DNA of 34,389 nucleotides, from positions 1 through 34,389 of the forward strand of contig CALABN010000265.1 in assembly GCA_937885735.1 (NCBI GenBank), in the 5' to 3' direction. This DNA is from an uncultured Bacteroidota bacterium. Lineage in GTDB: Bacteria > Bacteroidota > Bacteroidia > Bacteroidales > SZUA-534. Shown in pieces: positions 17,827-25,343 of this stretch (positions are counted from its first letter, which is position 1; every line of letters begins with the position of its first letter). The position numbers and the translations under genes are program-made. The notes below the pieces were generated by a model. That model did no database searches. It was not told the origin of the DNA and was given only the letters and a program-made list of their open reading frames with translations.

Positions 17827-19443
17827 TTATAGATTTTTTAAAGATTTGTTTTCCACTATTTTAATGCTTTCCAGAAGTGTATTGTCGATATTCTGGTAAA
17901 TAGGATAGAAGCCGTCGTTGTCGATTACGTTTCGGGCAATGAGTGCCATAATTTGCGTTTCGATAATCTGGCGCGAAGCCTTAATCCCTTTTGCGTCGCG
18001 GGCAATGCCCTGTGATTCGGCGTAGGCCACAAACTGATCAAAAATGTTATCCTTCTTAAGATATGTCACAAATTCATCTGGTTTGGTGAATTTCGAAAGA
18101 GTGACACGGTTTTTGTCGGTATATTCAAGGCAGAACTGATACTCGCATCCCTTGCGGTTAATCTTGTTGTAATATTCTGAGAGTCCGGCAGTATCGGCAG
18201 GGATGAAGATGTCAGGCATAATGCCTCCGCCACCGTAAACCACGCGTCCGCCTGTAGTGTAATACTCGGTTGAATCATTTATCTTGATGCTGTCGCGCTC
18301 CATAAACTCGCCGTGCTCATAGCGGGTTTCGAGGTCGAGGTAGTAATCCTCGTCGCTCTGCTTGTAAGGCTTCTGTATGCAGCGTCCCGACGGAGTGTAG
18401 TAGCGTGCTATTGTCAGACGTACCGACGAGTTGTCGGGGAACATTATCGGTTCCTGGACAAGTCCCTTTCCGAACGAGCGGCGACCGACAATTATGCCGC
18501 GGTCGTTGTCCTGGATAGCGCCGGCCGTAATCTCGCTGGCCGATGCCGAGAACTCGTCTATCAGCACAACAAGGTTGATGTCCTTGCACGATTGGCGCAT
18601 TGATGCGTAGTAGTCTTCGCGTCCGCGGTGCGTACCTTCTGTATAAACAATTAGATTGCCGTTTGGCAGAAATTCGTCAACCACGTTGATGGCAGCATCC
18701 ATATATCCGCCACCGTTGCCACGGAGGTCGAAGATGAGGTTCTTCATGCCCTGCGCCTTGAGCTTGGCTATGGCATCCTGGAATTCCTTGTAAGTTGTGC
18801 GGGCGAATTTCGACAGCTTGATATATCCGGTGCGGCTGTTCACCATATACGACACGTCGATGCTGTAGAGCGGAATCTGTCCGCGTGTAATCTCAAATGG
18901 CACAAGTTCCTTTTCGCCACGGCGCGATACTCCAACCCTTACTTTGGTTCCCTTTGGGCCACGTAGCTTCTTCATTACTCCGTTATTGGTTATGTTTATG
19001 CCGGCTATCACGGAGTCGTCAACTGTTACAATGCGGTCGCCGGCACGCAGTCCCACCTTTTCCGATGGTCCGCCAGGTATCACGTTGACTATGTAAACGG
19101 TATCTTGCTGAAGGTTGAACTGCACCCCGATGCCATCGAAATTGCCTTCGAGCGGTTCGTTCATCTCGGCGAATTCTTCGGCAGAAATGTAAGTGGAATG
19201 CGGGTCGAGTTCCTTGAGCAGGCTTATTGCCGCATCCTCCTCAAGGTCGGCGACATTGACAGTATCGACATAGTTCTGGGCTATATTGCGGACTAGCATG
19301 TCCAGTTTGCCCGACTTGACAGGTTTCATCCTGATTAACAGATTGCTGCGGTACATCATATGTCCTTGAACGGTCATTCCTAATACAAAGGCCATGGCGA
19401 GCAGAAGCGGCAACCAAATTTTTGCAATGTTTTTCATTGTCAT
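17827..19443 (-). CDS. S41-family C-terminal processing peptidase (CtpA-like)
   Basis: Periplasmic serine protease with a Ser/Lys dyad. The 538-aa protein has an N-terminal membrane anchor or signal (about 8-26), a helical segment, a PDZ domain (about 90-180, with [20 protein letters not shown] and [10 protein letters not shown]) and the S41 core. The nucleophile region is [15 protein letters not shown] and the lysine lies in [13 protein letters not shown]-terminal extension of about 150 residues is common in Bacteroidota homologues. Its start overlaps the deaminase stop codon (TAATG), which implies coupling. An in-frame ATG two codons later (MKN) is an alternative start. It is expected to trim C-termini of envelope proteins. 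Confidence 0.93.
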   Translation of the reverse strand: MTMKNIAKIWLPLLLAMAFVLGMTVQGHMMYRSNLLIRMKPVKSGKLDMLVRNIAQNYVDTVNVADLEEDAAISLLKELDPHSTYISAEEFAEMNEPLEGNFDGIGVQFNLQQDTVYIVNVIPGGPSEKVGLRAGDRIVTVDDSVIAGINITNNGVMKKLRGPKGTKVRVGVSRRGEKELVPFEITRGQIPLYSIDVSYMVNSRTGYIKLSKFARTTYKEFQDAIAKLKAQGMKNLIFDLRGNGGGYMDAAINVVDEFLPNGNLIVYTEGTHRGREDYYASMRQSCKDINLVVLIDEFSASASEITAGAIQDNDRGIIVGRRSFGKGLVQEPIMFPDNSSVRLTIARYYTPSGRCIQKPYKQSDEDYYLDLETRYEHGEFMERDSIKINDSTEYYTTGGRVVYGGGGIMPDIFIPADTAGLSEYYNKINRKGCEYQFCLEYTDKNRVTLSKFTKPDEFVTYLKKDNIFDQFVAYAESQGIARDAKGIKASRQIIETQIMALIARNVIDNDGFYPIYQNIDNTLLESIKIVENKSLKNL

Positions 19444-19868
19444 TAATCTACTTCAATTTGTACTATTTCAATTCCGGCGCGCTTGAGCAGTTCAATGCCG
19501 TCCTGAATGCGGTATGCGTCGGAGAAAACCACGCGCTTGATGCCCGACTGGATAATCAGCTTTGCGCATTCCATGCAGGGCGATGCTGTCACGTACAGTG
19601 TTGCGCCAAGGCTGCTGTTGTTAGACTTTGCCACCTTGGTAATGGCATTTGCCTCGGCATGCAGCACGTATGGCTTAGTGGTGTTCTCGTCTATCTCGCA
19701 GCAATTCTCGAATCCTGACGGTGTTCCATTGTAGCCGTCGGAAATTATCATCTGGTCTTTGACAAGAAGTGCGCCAACCTTTCGGCGGACACAATACGAG
19801 TTGTCTGCCCATATACGGGCCATTTGCAAGTAGTGCAAGTCAAAACGGCGTTGTTTTTCGGCATCCAT
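19443..19868 (-). CDS. dCMP/cytidine deaminase family protein
   Basis: Zinc-dependent deaminase of the ComEB/dCMP-deaminase family, probably converting dCMP to dUMP for thymidylate synthesis. The 141-aa protein has the zinc motifs HAEANAI (His ligand and catalytic Glu) and PCMECAKLI (two Cys ligands). The ATG at 19868 (MDAEKQ) is chosen; the frame reaches a TTG two codons upstream but that is weaker. It is the first gene of the operon with the S41 protease and ahcY, behind a good promoter. Exact substrate specificity cannot be proved from motifs. Confidence 0.92.
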   Translation of the reverse strand: MDAEKQRRFDLHYLQMARIWADNSYCVRRKVGALLVKDQMIISDGYNGTPSGFENCCEIDENTTKPYVLHAEANAITKVAKSNNSSLGATLYVTASPCMECAKLIIQSGIKRVVFSDAYRIQDGIELLKRAGIEIVQIEVD

Positions 19869-19887
19869 CTTCAAACGATTTTTCTAC

Positions 19888-19920
19888 CAAATATAAAACT
19901 CAGTATATCAAGCGCGCAAT
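19888..19920 (-). promoter_or_regulatory. Promoter of the deaminase-protease-ahcY operon
   Basis: Minus-strand TATATTTG (plus 19888-19895) with ATTG 21 nt upstream (plus 19917-19920). The predicted leader is about 12-15 nt. Confidence 0.6.
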
Positions 19921-20027
19921 TTTGTTTTTGCGCTGCGTCAATCGGCAAAGTTAATTTTTATTGGAATATGGATTGCGAATAATGACCGATATAGGCAAAA
20001 CCGACAAAAAAAAATGCCGTAAGTGCA

Positions 20028-20648
20028 TCATTTTATGTATAGGAAGCAGTCCTCTTTAATCCCCAAGTCAAAACGTCCGTCGGAAAGGGCAAGTATATCG
20101 CCATCAATTTCCGACATAATGTCAAACGTTCCCGATAAAATTATTTCTTCTAGCTTGTCGTCTAAAAAGAGCCTTTGGGCACGCTTGAAATTAATTGTTC
20201 CGCTTTTTGGATATATTCGAGTCCGGTTGTAAACGTTATTTACATAAACAAACACCTTGTTTGTAGAGTCGGTCAAATCGATAGTTGTTTTGTCCATGCA
20301 CATCAGCTCCTCGTATGACTTTACATTGTCGTACGGGAACTGCACCGACAAAGTCATTTTTTTTGTATAATAAACGTCATCTGTCAAATATCCATTCAAA
20401 GTGAATGTCAATGAGTCGTTTTTCCAAATGAATGAACCTGGCCTGTCAAAATCTCTTGAATAGAAAAACGATGAGCCGAAATGTCTTGCTCCAAAGGTGT
20501 TGTAGCCACATTCTGTATAGGCGGGCAATCCATCTATTTCGCTGTCGTCAATCCATACCGAGTCTTCTATATCGCCATACATGCTGAAGCAGGAAACCAA
20601 AACGGTGGATAGTGCAATTATTGCTGAAATTGAAAATATCTTTCTCAT
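20028..20648 (-). CDS. Hypothetical lipoprotein
   Basis: A 206-aa protein with a clear lipoprotein signal (VLVSC, lipidated C20) and a mature part that looks beta-rich and lipocalin-like (SLTFTLNGYLTDD, MTLSVQFPYD, KVFVYVNNVYN). No family recognised. It sits 12 nt after the barrel-like gene, so the two are co-transcribed. The pair is more AT-rich than the housekeeping genes around it, which suggests accessory content. Confidence 0.75.
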   Translation of the reverse strand: MRKIFSISAIIALSTVLVSCFSMYGDIEDSVWIDDSEIDGLPAYTECGYNTFGARHFGSSFFYSRDFDRPGSFIWKNDSLTFTLNGYLTDDVYYTKKMTLSVQFPYDNVKSYEELMCMDKTTIDLTDSTNKVFVYVNNVYNRTRIYPKSGTINFKRAQRLFLDDKLEEIILSGTFDIMSEIDGDILALSDGRFDLGIKEDCFLYIK

Positions 20649-20660
20649 AATTAACAGTTT

Positions 20661-21401
20661 TTAATTGTTTGACGTGCTTAACGGAATAATCCACGAGACA
20701 GCACAGCCGAAGCCCCAATTGGTATCGGTAAATGCTGAGTACGAGCCAAGGCAAAATGTAGGTATTATTACCTCGAAGGCAAACTTTTGCTTTTTCCCCA
20801 ACTGCAAGCCTGCACTTCCCCAAGCCGTAAAGTACACAACATTATTGTCGTCTTCAATGTCGTCTTCTATTTCACTTTTGTGTTTCGACATTTGGCTATC
20901 GCTCATCACTGCATCATACTTGTTGCTGATGCCGAAATTCACGGAACCTCCAAATTTTATGAATGGCGAAATAAATACGTCACTTCCGCGCACGTTGAAT
21001 TTTCCGGCAACGGGAACGCCTATGCACATGGTTTTTTGCCTGATCTTGTCAAGAGTATAGTAATACAAGTCGGCACCTTGAGCACCCGTCATCCAAAACA
21101 TTTCATGGTCTTCGTTATTGTATTCGTTTTTTTTGTTTTTCAATACAGATTGATTGTACGAAAAGCGCAAACCGCCCATAATGCTGATTCTCTTGGTCAG
21201 CATAAATTCCGGCATTACGTTAATGCGGAACGAGTTCATAAACAAGTACTTTTCGAAATTATCTTCCCGGATTTGCTCAGGCTCCTGAATGGTTGAACTA
21301 TATAAACCTTCATATCCCCAATCGACATTCAGGTTTATTTGCGATAGCGCCACATTCACGATTGTAAACATAACCGCCAAAGCCAAAAGGTGTTTTTTCA
21401 T
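20661..21401 (-). CDS. Probable outer-membrane beta-barrel protein
   Basis: A 246-aa protein with a Sec signal (MKKHLLALAVMFTIVNVALS-Q) and alternating hydrophobic/polar strands typical of the small PorT-like/OMP barrels of Bacteroidota (FRINVMPEFMLTKRISIMGGLRFSY, FNVRGSDVFISPFIKFGGSVNFGI, YFTAWGSAGLQLGKKQKFAFEVI, WGFGCAVSWIIPL). An acidic loop (KSEIEDDIEDDNN) sits near residue 185. It is the first gene of a pair with a downstream lipoprotein, so a barrel plus partner lipoprotein is plausible but unproven. Confidence 0.72.
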   Translation of the reverse strand: MKKHLLALAVMFTIVNVALSQINLNVDWGYEGLYSSTIQEPEQIREDNFEKYLFMNSFRINVMPEFMLTKRISIMGGLRFSYNQSVLKNKKNEYNNEDHEMFWMTGAQGADLYYYTLDKIRQKTMCIGVPVAGKFNVRGSDVFISPFIKFGGSVNFGISNKYDAVMSDSQMSKHKSEIEDDIEDDNNVVYFTAWGSAGLQLGKKQKFAFEVIIPTFCLGSYSAFTDTNWGFGCAVSWIIPLSTSNN

Positions 21402-21537
21402 AATTTAGGGTGTTTGTGCTTTACCAAATACAATGCTAATATATAAAAATTCGTGATTCGTAAATTTAGGATTGGCTTTTGCCTTATGCTTTTTCCCTTG
21501 TGCCTTTTCAACTTATTCCACATTTCAATTTCATAAT

Positions 21538-21545
21538 TATTTTTG
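21538..21545 (+). promoter_or_regulatory. -7 box abutting the start codon of the HsdR_N gene
   Basis: TATTTTTG matches TAnnTTTG and ends 4 nt before the ATG, giving the same TTTGCCCTATG junction as at 10025-10035. No clear -33 TTTG was seen. Confidence 0.45.
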
Positions 21546-21549
21546 CCCT

Positions 21550-21999
21550 ATGGAAAAGTTGAACCTGCCCGATTATTCTGACTCGATACGCATCAATGCG
21601 CAGACAGGCCAGATTTTTGACCCTTTCCGTCGCAAGTTTGTTGCGCTTACGCCCGAAGAGTGGGTTCGGCAGAACATTGCCAGGCATCTGCTGGCTTTAG
21701 GTTTCCCGCAAGGATTGATCGCCGTTGAACAGCCTATCACCTACAACGGGCTGAAAAAGCGGTGCGATGTGGTAATCTACAACCGCCAGGCACAGCCGTG
21801 CGCCATTGTGGAGTGCAAGGCCCCGCAAGTGGGCATATCGCAAAAGACTTTCGATCAGATTGCCGTCTATAATCTGAAACTTAAGGTTGAATATCTGATA
21901 GTTACAAATGGATTGCAACATTTTTGCTGTAAGGTGAATGTTGAGACAGGTGCCGTGGAGTTTCTGCGCGACTTTCCTTTGCCCGACAATGTGCTTTGA
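21550..21999 (+). CDS. Standalone HsdR_N-type PD-(D/E)XK nuclease-like protein
   Basis: A 149-aa protein that matches only the N-terminal nuclease domain of type I restriction HsdR subunits, without helicase domains. The PD-(D/E)XK core is visible: D73 (RCDVVIYN), then E88-C-K90 (AIVECKAP), followed by helix and strand (TFDQIAVYNLKLKVEYLIVTNG). The start at 21550 excludes 26 in-frame codons from low-complexity upstream DNA. No hsdM or hsdS genes are near, so this is not a restriction system. Such single-domain proteins recur in Bacteroidota and may act in DNA repair or nucleic-acid binding. The gene ends 8 nt from the convergent LytTR gene. Confidence 0.87.
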   Translation: MEKLNLPDYSDSIRINAQTGQIFDPFRRKFVALTPEEWVRQNIARHLLALGFPQGLIAVEQPITYNGLKKRCDVVIYNRQAQPCAIVECKAPQVGISQKTFDQIAVYNLKLKVEYLIVTNGLQHFCCKVNVETGAVEFLRDFPLPDNVL

Positions 22000-22007
22000 A
22001 CAGGGGT

Positions 22008-22811
22008 TCAAAGTTTCAGGCGCTCCTTCAGTATCTTGTATCCCGAACTGCTGACTTTCAGTTTCTCGCCATTGGCAAGTTCTATCTGCTGTTGCTGTCC
22101 GTAACGCTCTATGCGTGTTATCTTGCCAACATTTACAATGTATGAGCGGTGTATGCGTGCAAAACTGGCGGAAGGAAGCCCCTGCTCGTAATATTTCATT
22201 GTCTGCTCCTTCAGCCAATGGCCAGAGTCGGTGGCAATCATCACGTAATCGCCTTCTGCCTTTATGAAGTTGATGTCGGCTATGTCCACAACGCTGATTT
22301 TCTGTCCATTGCGTACTGTTATCTTGTCAATGGGGTCCACCTCGTTTGTTGCAGACGGCTGGTAAGTTTCGGGTGCAAGTTCAAGATTGTCGGCCGATTC
22401 CTGCTCGGCATTGGCAAGTTCTCTTCCAAAATACAGCACCTCGATGCAGTAAACCGAAGCCAAAACCAAGCCACGGGCTGGCAAGGTGACGGTAAATGAA
22501 CTGAAATCGTCGGTCAGATAATATGCCACAATGCTTTCCGTTCCCGCAATGGCTACGACAAAGGCAAACCCAATAATCAGCATAACGGCGTTGCCGTAGC
22601 CTGTCGCTGTGCGTGGCAGATAGCGCATAATGTTCCACAGAGCCATTCCGCAACCCAACAGCAAGACTGCCACTATAAAGCAATCGGCCACAACCGCCCA
22701 TAAGCCCAGTGACGCAGTCAATGAAAAGGATACTCCATAAGCGACCGTCACCAATGCCACAATAGTGGCACTGACGGTTGCGGAAGTCTTGTTTTCTAAA
22801 AACGACAGCAT
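22008..22811 (-). CDS. Membrane-anchored LytTR-domain transcriptional regulator
   Basis: A 267-aa protein with about four N-terminal TMs (roughly 12-35, 40-62, 72-95, 108-128), a linker, and a C-terminal LytTR DNA-binding domain (about 160-265). Visible LytTR features are DIADINFIKAEGDYVMIATDSG, the LKEQTMKYYEQGLP helix and FARIHRSYIVNVGKITRIER. There is no receiver domain, so it may sense a membrane or envelope signal directly. It lies 6 nt after the LiaF-like gene, a pairing that suggests the LiaF-like protein modulates it. DNA target unknown; autoregulation of the promoter at 23678 is a reasonable guess. Confidence 0.88.
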   Translation of the reverse strand: MLSFLENKTSATVSATIVALVTVAYGVSFSLTASLGLWAVVADCFIVAVLLLGCGMALWNIMRYLPRTATGYGNAVMLIIGFAFVVAIAGTESIVAYYLTDDFSSFTVTLPARGLVLASVYCIEVLYFGRELANAEQESADNLELAPETYQPSATNEVDPIDKITVRNGQKISVVDIADINFIKAEGDYVMIATDSGHWLKEQTMKYYEQGLPSASFARIHRSYIVNVGKITRIERYGQQQQIELANGEKLKVSSSGYKILKERLKL

Positions 22812-22817
22812 CTTTGC

Positions 22818-23567
22818 TTACTCTATAGTACCGCCACCAAGTGTGCAGTGTCCTGTAATAATCAGTTTGCGCGATGTGTCCTGCTCACATTTTGGTCTGT
22901 CGTCGGAGATGCCACCTATGGTAAATACGCATTGGCTTTGAATCAGCCATGTTGAAGGAGCCTTAATAGTAAATCCACCCATTACGGCATCAATGTTGAG
23001 AATGGTCTCGCCTTCGGGCAGTGTGGTGTGAGTGAGGTCGAGTTCTATTCCACCGCATACCGCCTTAATGTTTCCGCCCTTGAACACTGGCTCCATAAAA
23101 ACCTGATTGATACCGCTACAGAAAAACTTATAGTTGATGCGCCCGTCGCTGTTGACATTGCGCTCCATATTTCCGTTTTTTTCGGAAAAACCAGATTTAG
23201 TCTTCTTCCCAGGTTTGCGGAAAATCAGCAACAAGCCAACAACTACAAGCACCAATGGGATAAAGACAGTGCAGACCTGTTTTGGAGACATTCCAAGGGC
23301 AGAAATCAGGTCGTTCAAAAGGAATTTCCATTTGTCAAAACAGATGAACATTCCAATTGCAAGCAATATCAAACCCGAACGACGGCGTTGTAGAATAAGT
23401 GCAAGACCAATGATGAACAATATTGATTGAGGTCCAAAAATAATGTCAGCCAAAGCATCTGGCAATACATTCAACATTTGAAGCAACAAAACCACACCTG
23501 ACAATATCATTACAATGCCCCAAGCGGTGCGTTTATTTCCAATTCTTTTTTCAGTTTCCATAATCAT
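22818..23567 (-). CDS. LiaF-like membrane protein
   Basis: A 249-aa protein with an N-terminal membrane block (three to four TMs; RTAWGIVMILSGVVLLLQ, then ILFIIGLALIL, GLILLAIGMFICF and FIPLVLVVVGLLLIF). The soluble C-terminal domain (about 150-249) is of the LiaF/cell-wall-active antibiotic response type: repeated beta units such as IKAVCGGIELDLT and INIDAVMGGFTIKAP-like, ending LIITGHCTLGGGTIE. In Firmicutes LiaF represses a cell-envelope stress two-component system. Here the partner is a membrane LytTR protein. The start could be 23567 or two codons later at 23561 (METEK). Confidence 0.82.
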   Translation of the reverse strand: MIMETEKRIGNKRTAWGIVMILSGVVLLLQMLNVLPDALADIIFGPQSILFIIGLALILQRRRSGLILLAIGMFICFDKWKFLLNDLISALGMSPKQVCTVFIPLVLVVVGLLLIFRKPGKKTKSGFSEKNGNMERNVNSDGRINYKFFCSGINQVFMEPVFKGGNIKAVCGGIELDLTHTTLPEGETILNIDAVMGGFTIKAPSTWLIQSQCVFTIGGISDDRPKCEQDTSRKLIITGHCTLGGGTIE

Positions 23568-23677
23568 AATTTTTAATTGTAAATGTAATCAACTATGTCA
23601 AAAATCTCGAGGAAACATCGTGCGAAAACTTCCGGACAGCTCCGTTTGATTGTCATTCCTTTTGTTTTTCGACATTG

Positions 23678-23708
23678 CAAATGTAGGGCTGAAAGCCCCG
23701 TCAGCAAA
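23678..23708 (-). promoter_or_regulatory. Promoter of the LiaF-like/LytTR operon
   Basis: On the minus strand TTTG (plus 23705-23708), a 19-nt spacer and TACATTTG (plus 23678-23685) match the Bacteroidota consensus exactly. The leader would be about 105 nt, long enough to carry regulation. Confidence 0.7.
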
Positions 23709-23790
23709 GGCTTTATCGGTGAACCAATGGTTTTAACCCGACGAATGAATGATTGAACCGATGAAAAAAAATTGGTGGCTATTGCGAAAA

Positions 23791-23810
23791 TGTGTTTTTG
23801 AAAAAACACA
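23791..23810 (-). terminator. Probable terminator after the HAD gene
   Basis: TGTGTTTTT pairs with AAAAACACA (perfect, tight loop), ten bases past the HAD stop codon, and is followed on the minus strand by TTTT. Confidence 0.5.
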
Positions 23811-23819
23811 AATCGCTTC

Positions 23820-24431
23820 TTACTCAAAAAACTCGTAGAAATTGCCGTTTCGTGGTATCACCAAAGTCTTCAGCCCGACTTCCTGTGCCGAAACAGCGTT
23901 TTTTTCAGTATCCTCAATGAAAAGCGTGCGCGAAGGGTCGAGTTTCTGCTCGTCGATGACGGCCTGGAAAATCTCGTGCGACGGCTTCAGCAGGTGCATC
24001 TCGTGCGAAAGATATACGTGGTCGAATAGTTGGTAGAAGGTGACGCCAAACTCTCTTTGCAGTTTGCTGTGGAAATACTCGAAATGCGAATCGTTGGTGT
24101 TGCTCAACATCAACAATTTATGGGTGTTGCGCAGGCGTTTTATCCATTCAATGCGTGGCTCCTTGTAGTCGAGCAACATTGCGCACCACGCTTTTACAAT
24201 CTCCTCGTCGGAATAGTTGGCACCCGTAATCTTGCGGACATTTTCAGCAAAGCCGGCCTTATCCATTTGTCCCTTCTCGTACTCCTGCATCAAGCCGGAA
24301 GTCTCAAGTTTCACTGCATTGTGCTTGCCGAACATTTTGGCAAATTCCATACGCGACAAGTCGGGGCAGATGTCGAGAATCACACCGCCGAAATCAAAAA
24401 TTATTGTATCAAAATCAGAAAGGCGAATCAT
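23820..24431 (-). CDS. HAD-superfamily hydrolase (subfamily IA, YihX-like)
   Basis: A 203-aa cytoplasmic phosphatase-type protein. Motif I is DFGGVILD (nucleophile D13). The second Asp position is Gly, as in the YihX/epoxide-hydrolase N-terminal type. Motif II is MLSNTND, the motif III lysine lies in LLKPSHEIF, and motif IV is FIEDTEKN. The cap is helical (about 25-90), as in class I. Its ATG overlaps the stop codon of the upstream IPExxxVDY gene remnant by ATGA, evidence that it was once translationally coupled to an intact copy of that gene. Substrate unknown; sugar phosphates or nucleotides are typical for the family. Confidence 0.9.
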   Translation of the reverse strand: MIRLSDFDTIIFDFGGVILDICPDLSRMEFAKMFGKHNAVKLETSGLMQEYEKGQMDKAGFAENVRKITGANYSDEEIVKAWCAMLLDYKEPRIEWIKRLRNTHKLLMLSNTNDSHFEYFHSKLQREFGVTFYQLFDHVYLSHEMHLLKPSHEIFQAVIDEQKLDPSRTLFIEDTEKNAVSAQEVGLKTLVIPRNGNFYEFFE

Positions 24432-24570
24432 TGTAAATCATCAATAAGCGGGAACCTGAACACAAGGCTCTTTTCAAATTTTTTTCTGTCAACAGGCTGA
24501 ATCATTTGTATCTCCTTGACAGTCTTTAGTTTGATACACAAGTTGGCTATGTCGGCATCACCCTCAATAC
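24428..24570 (-). pseudogene. Duplicated 3' fragment of the IPExxxVDY gene
   Basis: The minus strand carries about 43 codons identical to the end of the gene at 25344-25781 (from the IEGDADIANLC stretch to FRFPLID), then a different ending, DLQ-stop, instead of NVAM-stop. There is no start codon or 5' part, so it is a gene remnant. Its TGA overlaps the HAD ATG as ATGA. This coupling suggests that this copy keeps the original 3' end and junction, and that the downstream-looking copy at 25344 was rebuilt. Confidence 0.85.
24440..24570. repeat. 131-bp perfect direct repeat, copy A
   Basis: Identical base for base to 25359-25489 in the same orientation, offset exactly 919 bp. Identity stops at a single mismatch on the left (C24439 against T25358) and diverges completely on the right from 24571. 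Confidence 0.95.
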
Positions 24571-24608
24571 AAAAACAAGAGCCACACGCGCCGGCGCATG
24601 GCTCTTGT
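24571..24608 (-). terminator. Terminator of the cassette lipoprotein
   Basis: ACAAGAGCCA (24575-24584) pairs with TGGCTCTTGT (24599-24608). The internal palindrome GCGCCGGCGC makes an unusually GC-rich loop. The minus-strand T-rich tail abuts repeat copy A exactly. Confidence 0.8.
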
Positions 24609-24613
24609 GATAT

Positions 24614-25186
24614 TTATTTTTTCTTTTCGAAATGGTAGTATATATAGTTATCTATATCGGAATCATAATTGTTTATTAACTTGACATGAGCATCGATAAT
24701 TGTATACGTACTAAGTCTCGATGTGGATATATGGTCTGCAACACCATACTCCATTTCATAGAACTTATGCATTTCACCATAACTTGCACCTTCAGACAAA
24801 TCTTTGAATTTCAATTCCACTGGCTTGTAGATTATCTTGTCGACAAAGTACCCAGTGTCATTTTTTACATATTGTGGGAAAGGCAAATTCATACTAAATA
24901 GAACATATTCCTCTCCGTTTCCTGAACAAAAGGTTGCTTCGGCTGTGTTTTTTGATTCTTCATACCCAGGCATTCCATTGTACTCGTCCAATAAATAACT
25001 CGTGAAAATGCCGTCACCATTAATGTCAACTTCGTTCATTCCCCATCTGGCTTCAGTTAAATCATAACTTCCCAAAAGAGATGCTGCCTCTTTCTCAAAG
25101 GCTGATCTTGTATCTTCTTTCTCGCAAGACGAGAATATTGCGGCAAGTGCCGTCAACGCCATTATAGCAAAATGCTTTTGTTTCAT
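24614..25186 (-). CDS. Lipoprotein with EF-hand-like loop (cassette gene)
   Basis: A 190-aa lipoprotein (IFSSC, lipidated C21). The mature part looks lipocalin-like: a W-containing opening, then DINGDGIFTS at 54-63 resembling a calcium-binding DxNxDG loop but with Leu rather than Glu at loop position 12. Alternating strands follow and it ends YIYYHFEKKK. Similar small lipoproteins are common and variable in Bacteroidales. It is the only complete gene between the two 131-bp repeats and has its own terminator at the repeat border. It is AT-rich relative to the flanking rnc/fabF/HAD genes, consistent with acquired DNA. No clear promoter was found in the 157 nt upstream. Confidence 0.75.
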   Translation of the reverse strand: MKQKHFAIMALTALAAIFSSCEKEDTRSAFEKEAASLLGSYDLTEARWGMNEVDINGDGIFTSYLLDEYNGMPGYEESKNTAEATFCSGNGEEYVLFSMNLPFPQYVKNDTGYFVDKIIYKPVELKFKDLSEGASYGEMHKFYEMEYGVADHISTSRLSTYTIIDAHVKLINNYDSDIDNYIYYHFEKKK

Positions 25187-25343
25187 TGGCTTTTATTCTG
25201 TTAATGATTGACATTTGTTTGTTGTTGCACTCACTAAATGCAAAAACTGTGCCAATATATAGAAAATTGTGTGGATTGATTTTTCAATAATGCTATATTG
25301 CATTAGCCATATGCCTGTCTGACTAGAATGTTTGGCATTGCGG

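Noticed and set aside
23573..23827. 84-codon minus-strand frame between the HAD and LiaF-like genes
   Set aside because: It starts with TTG overlapping the HAD stop, runs through a terminator hairpin and a consensus promoter, and has no signal or domain.
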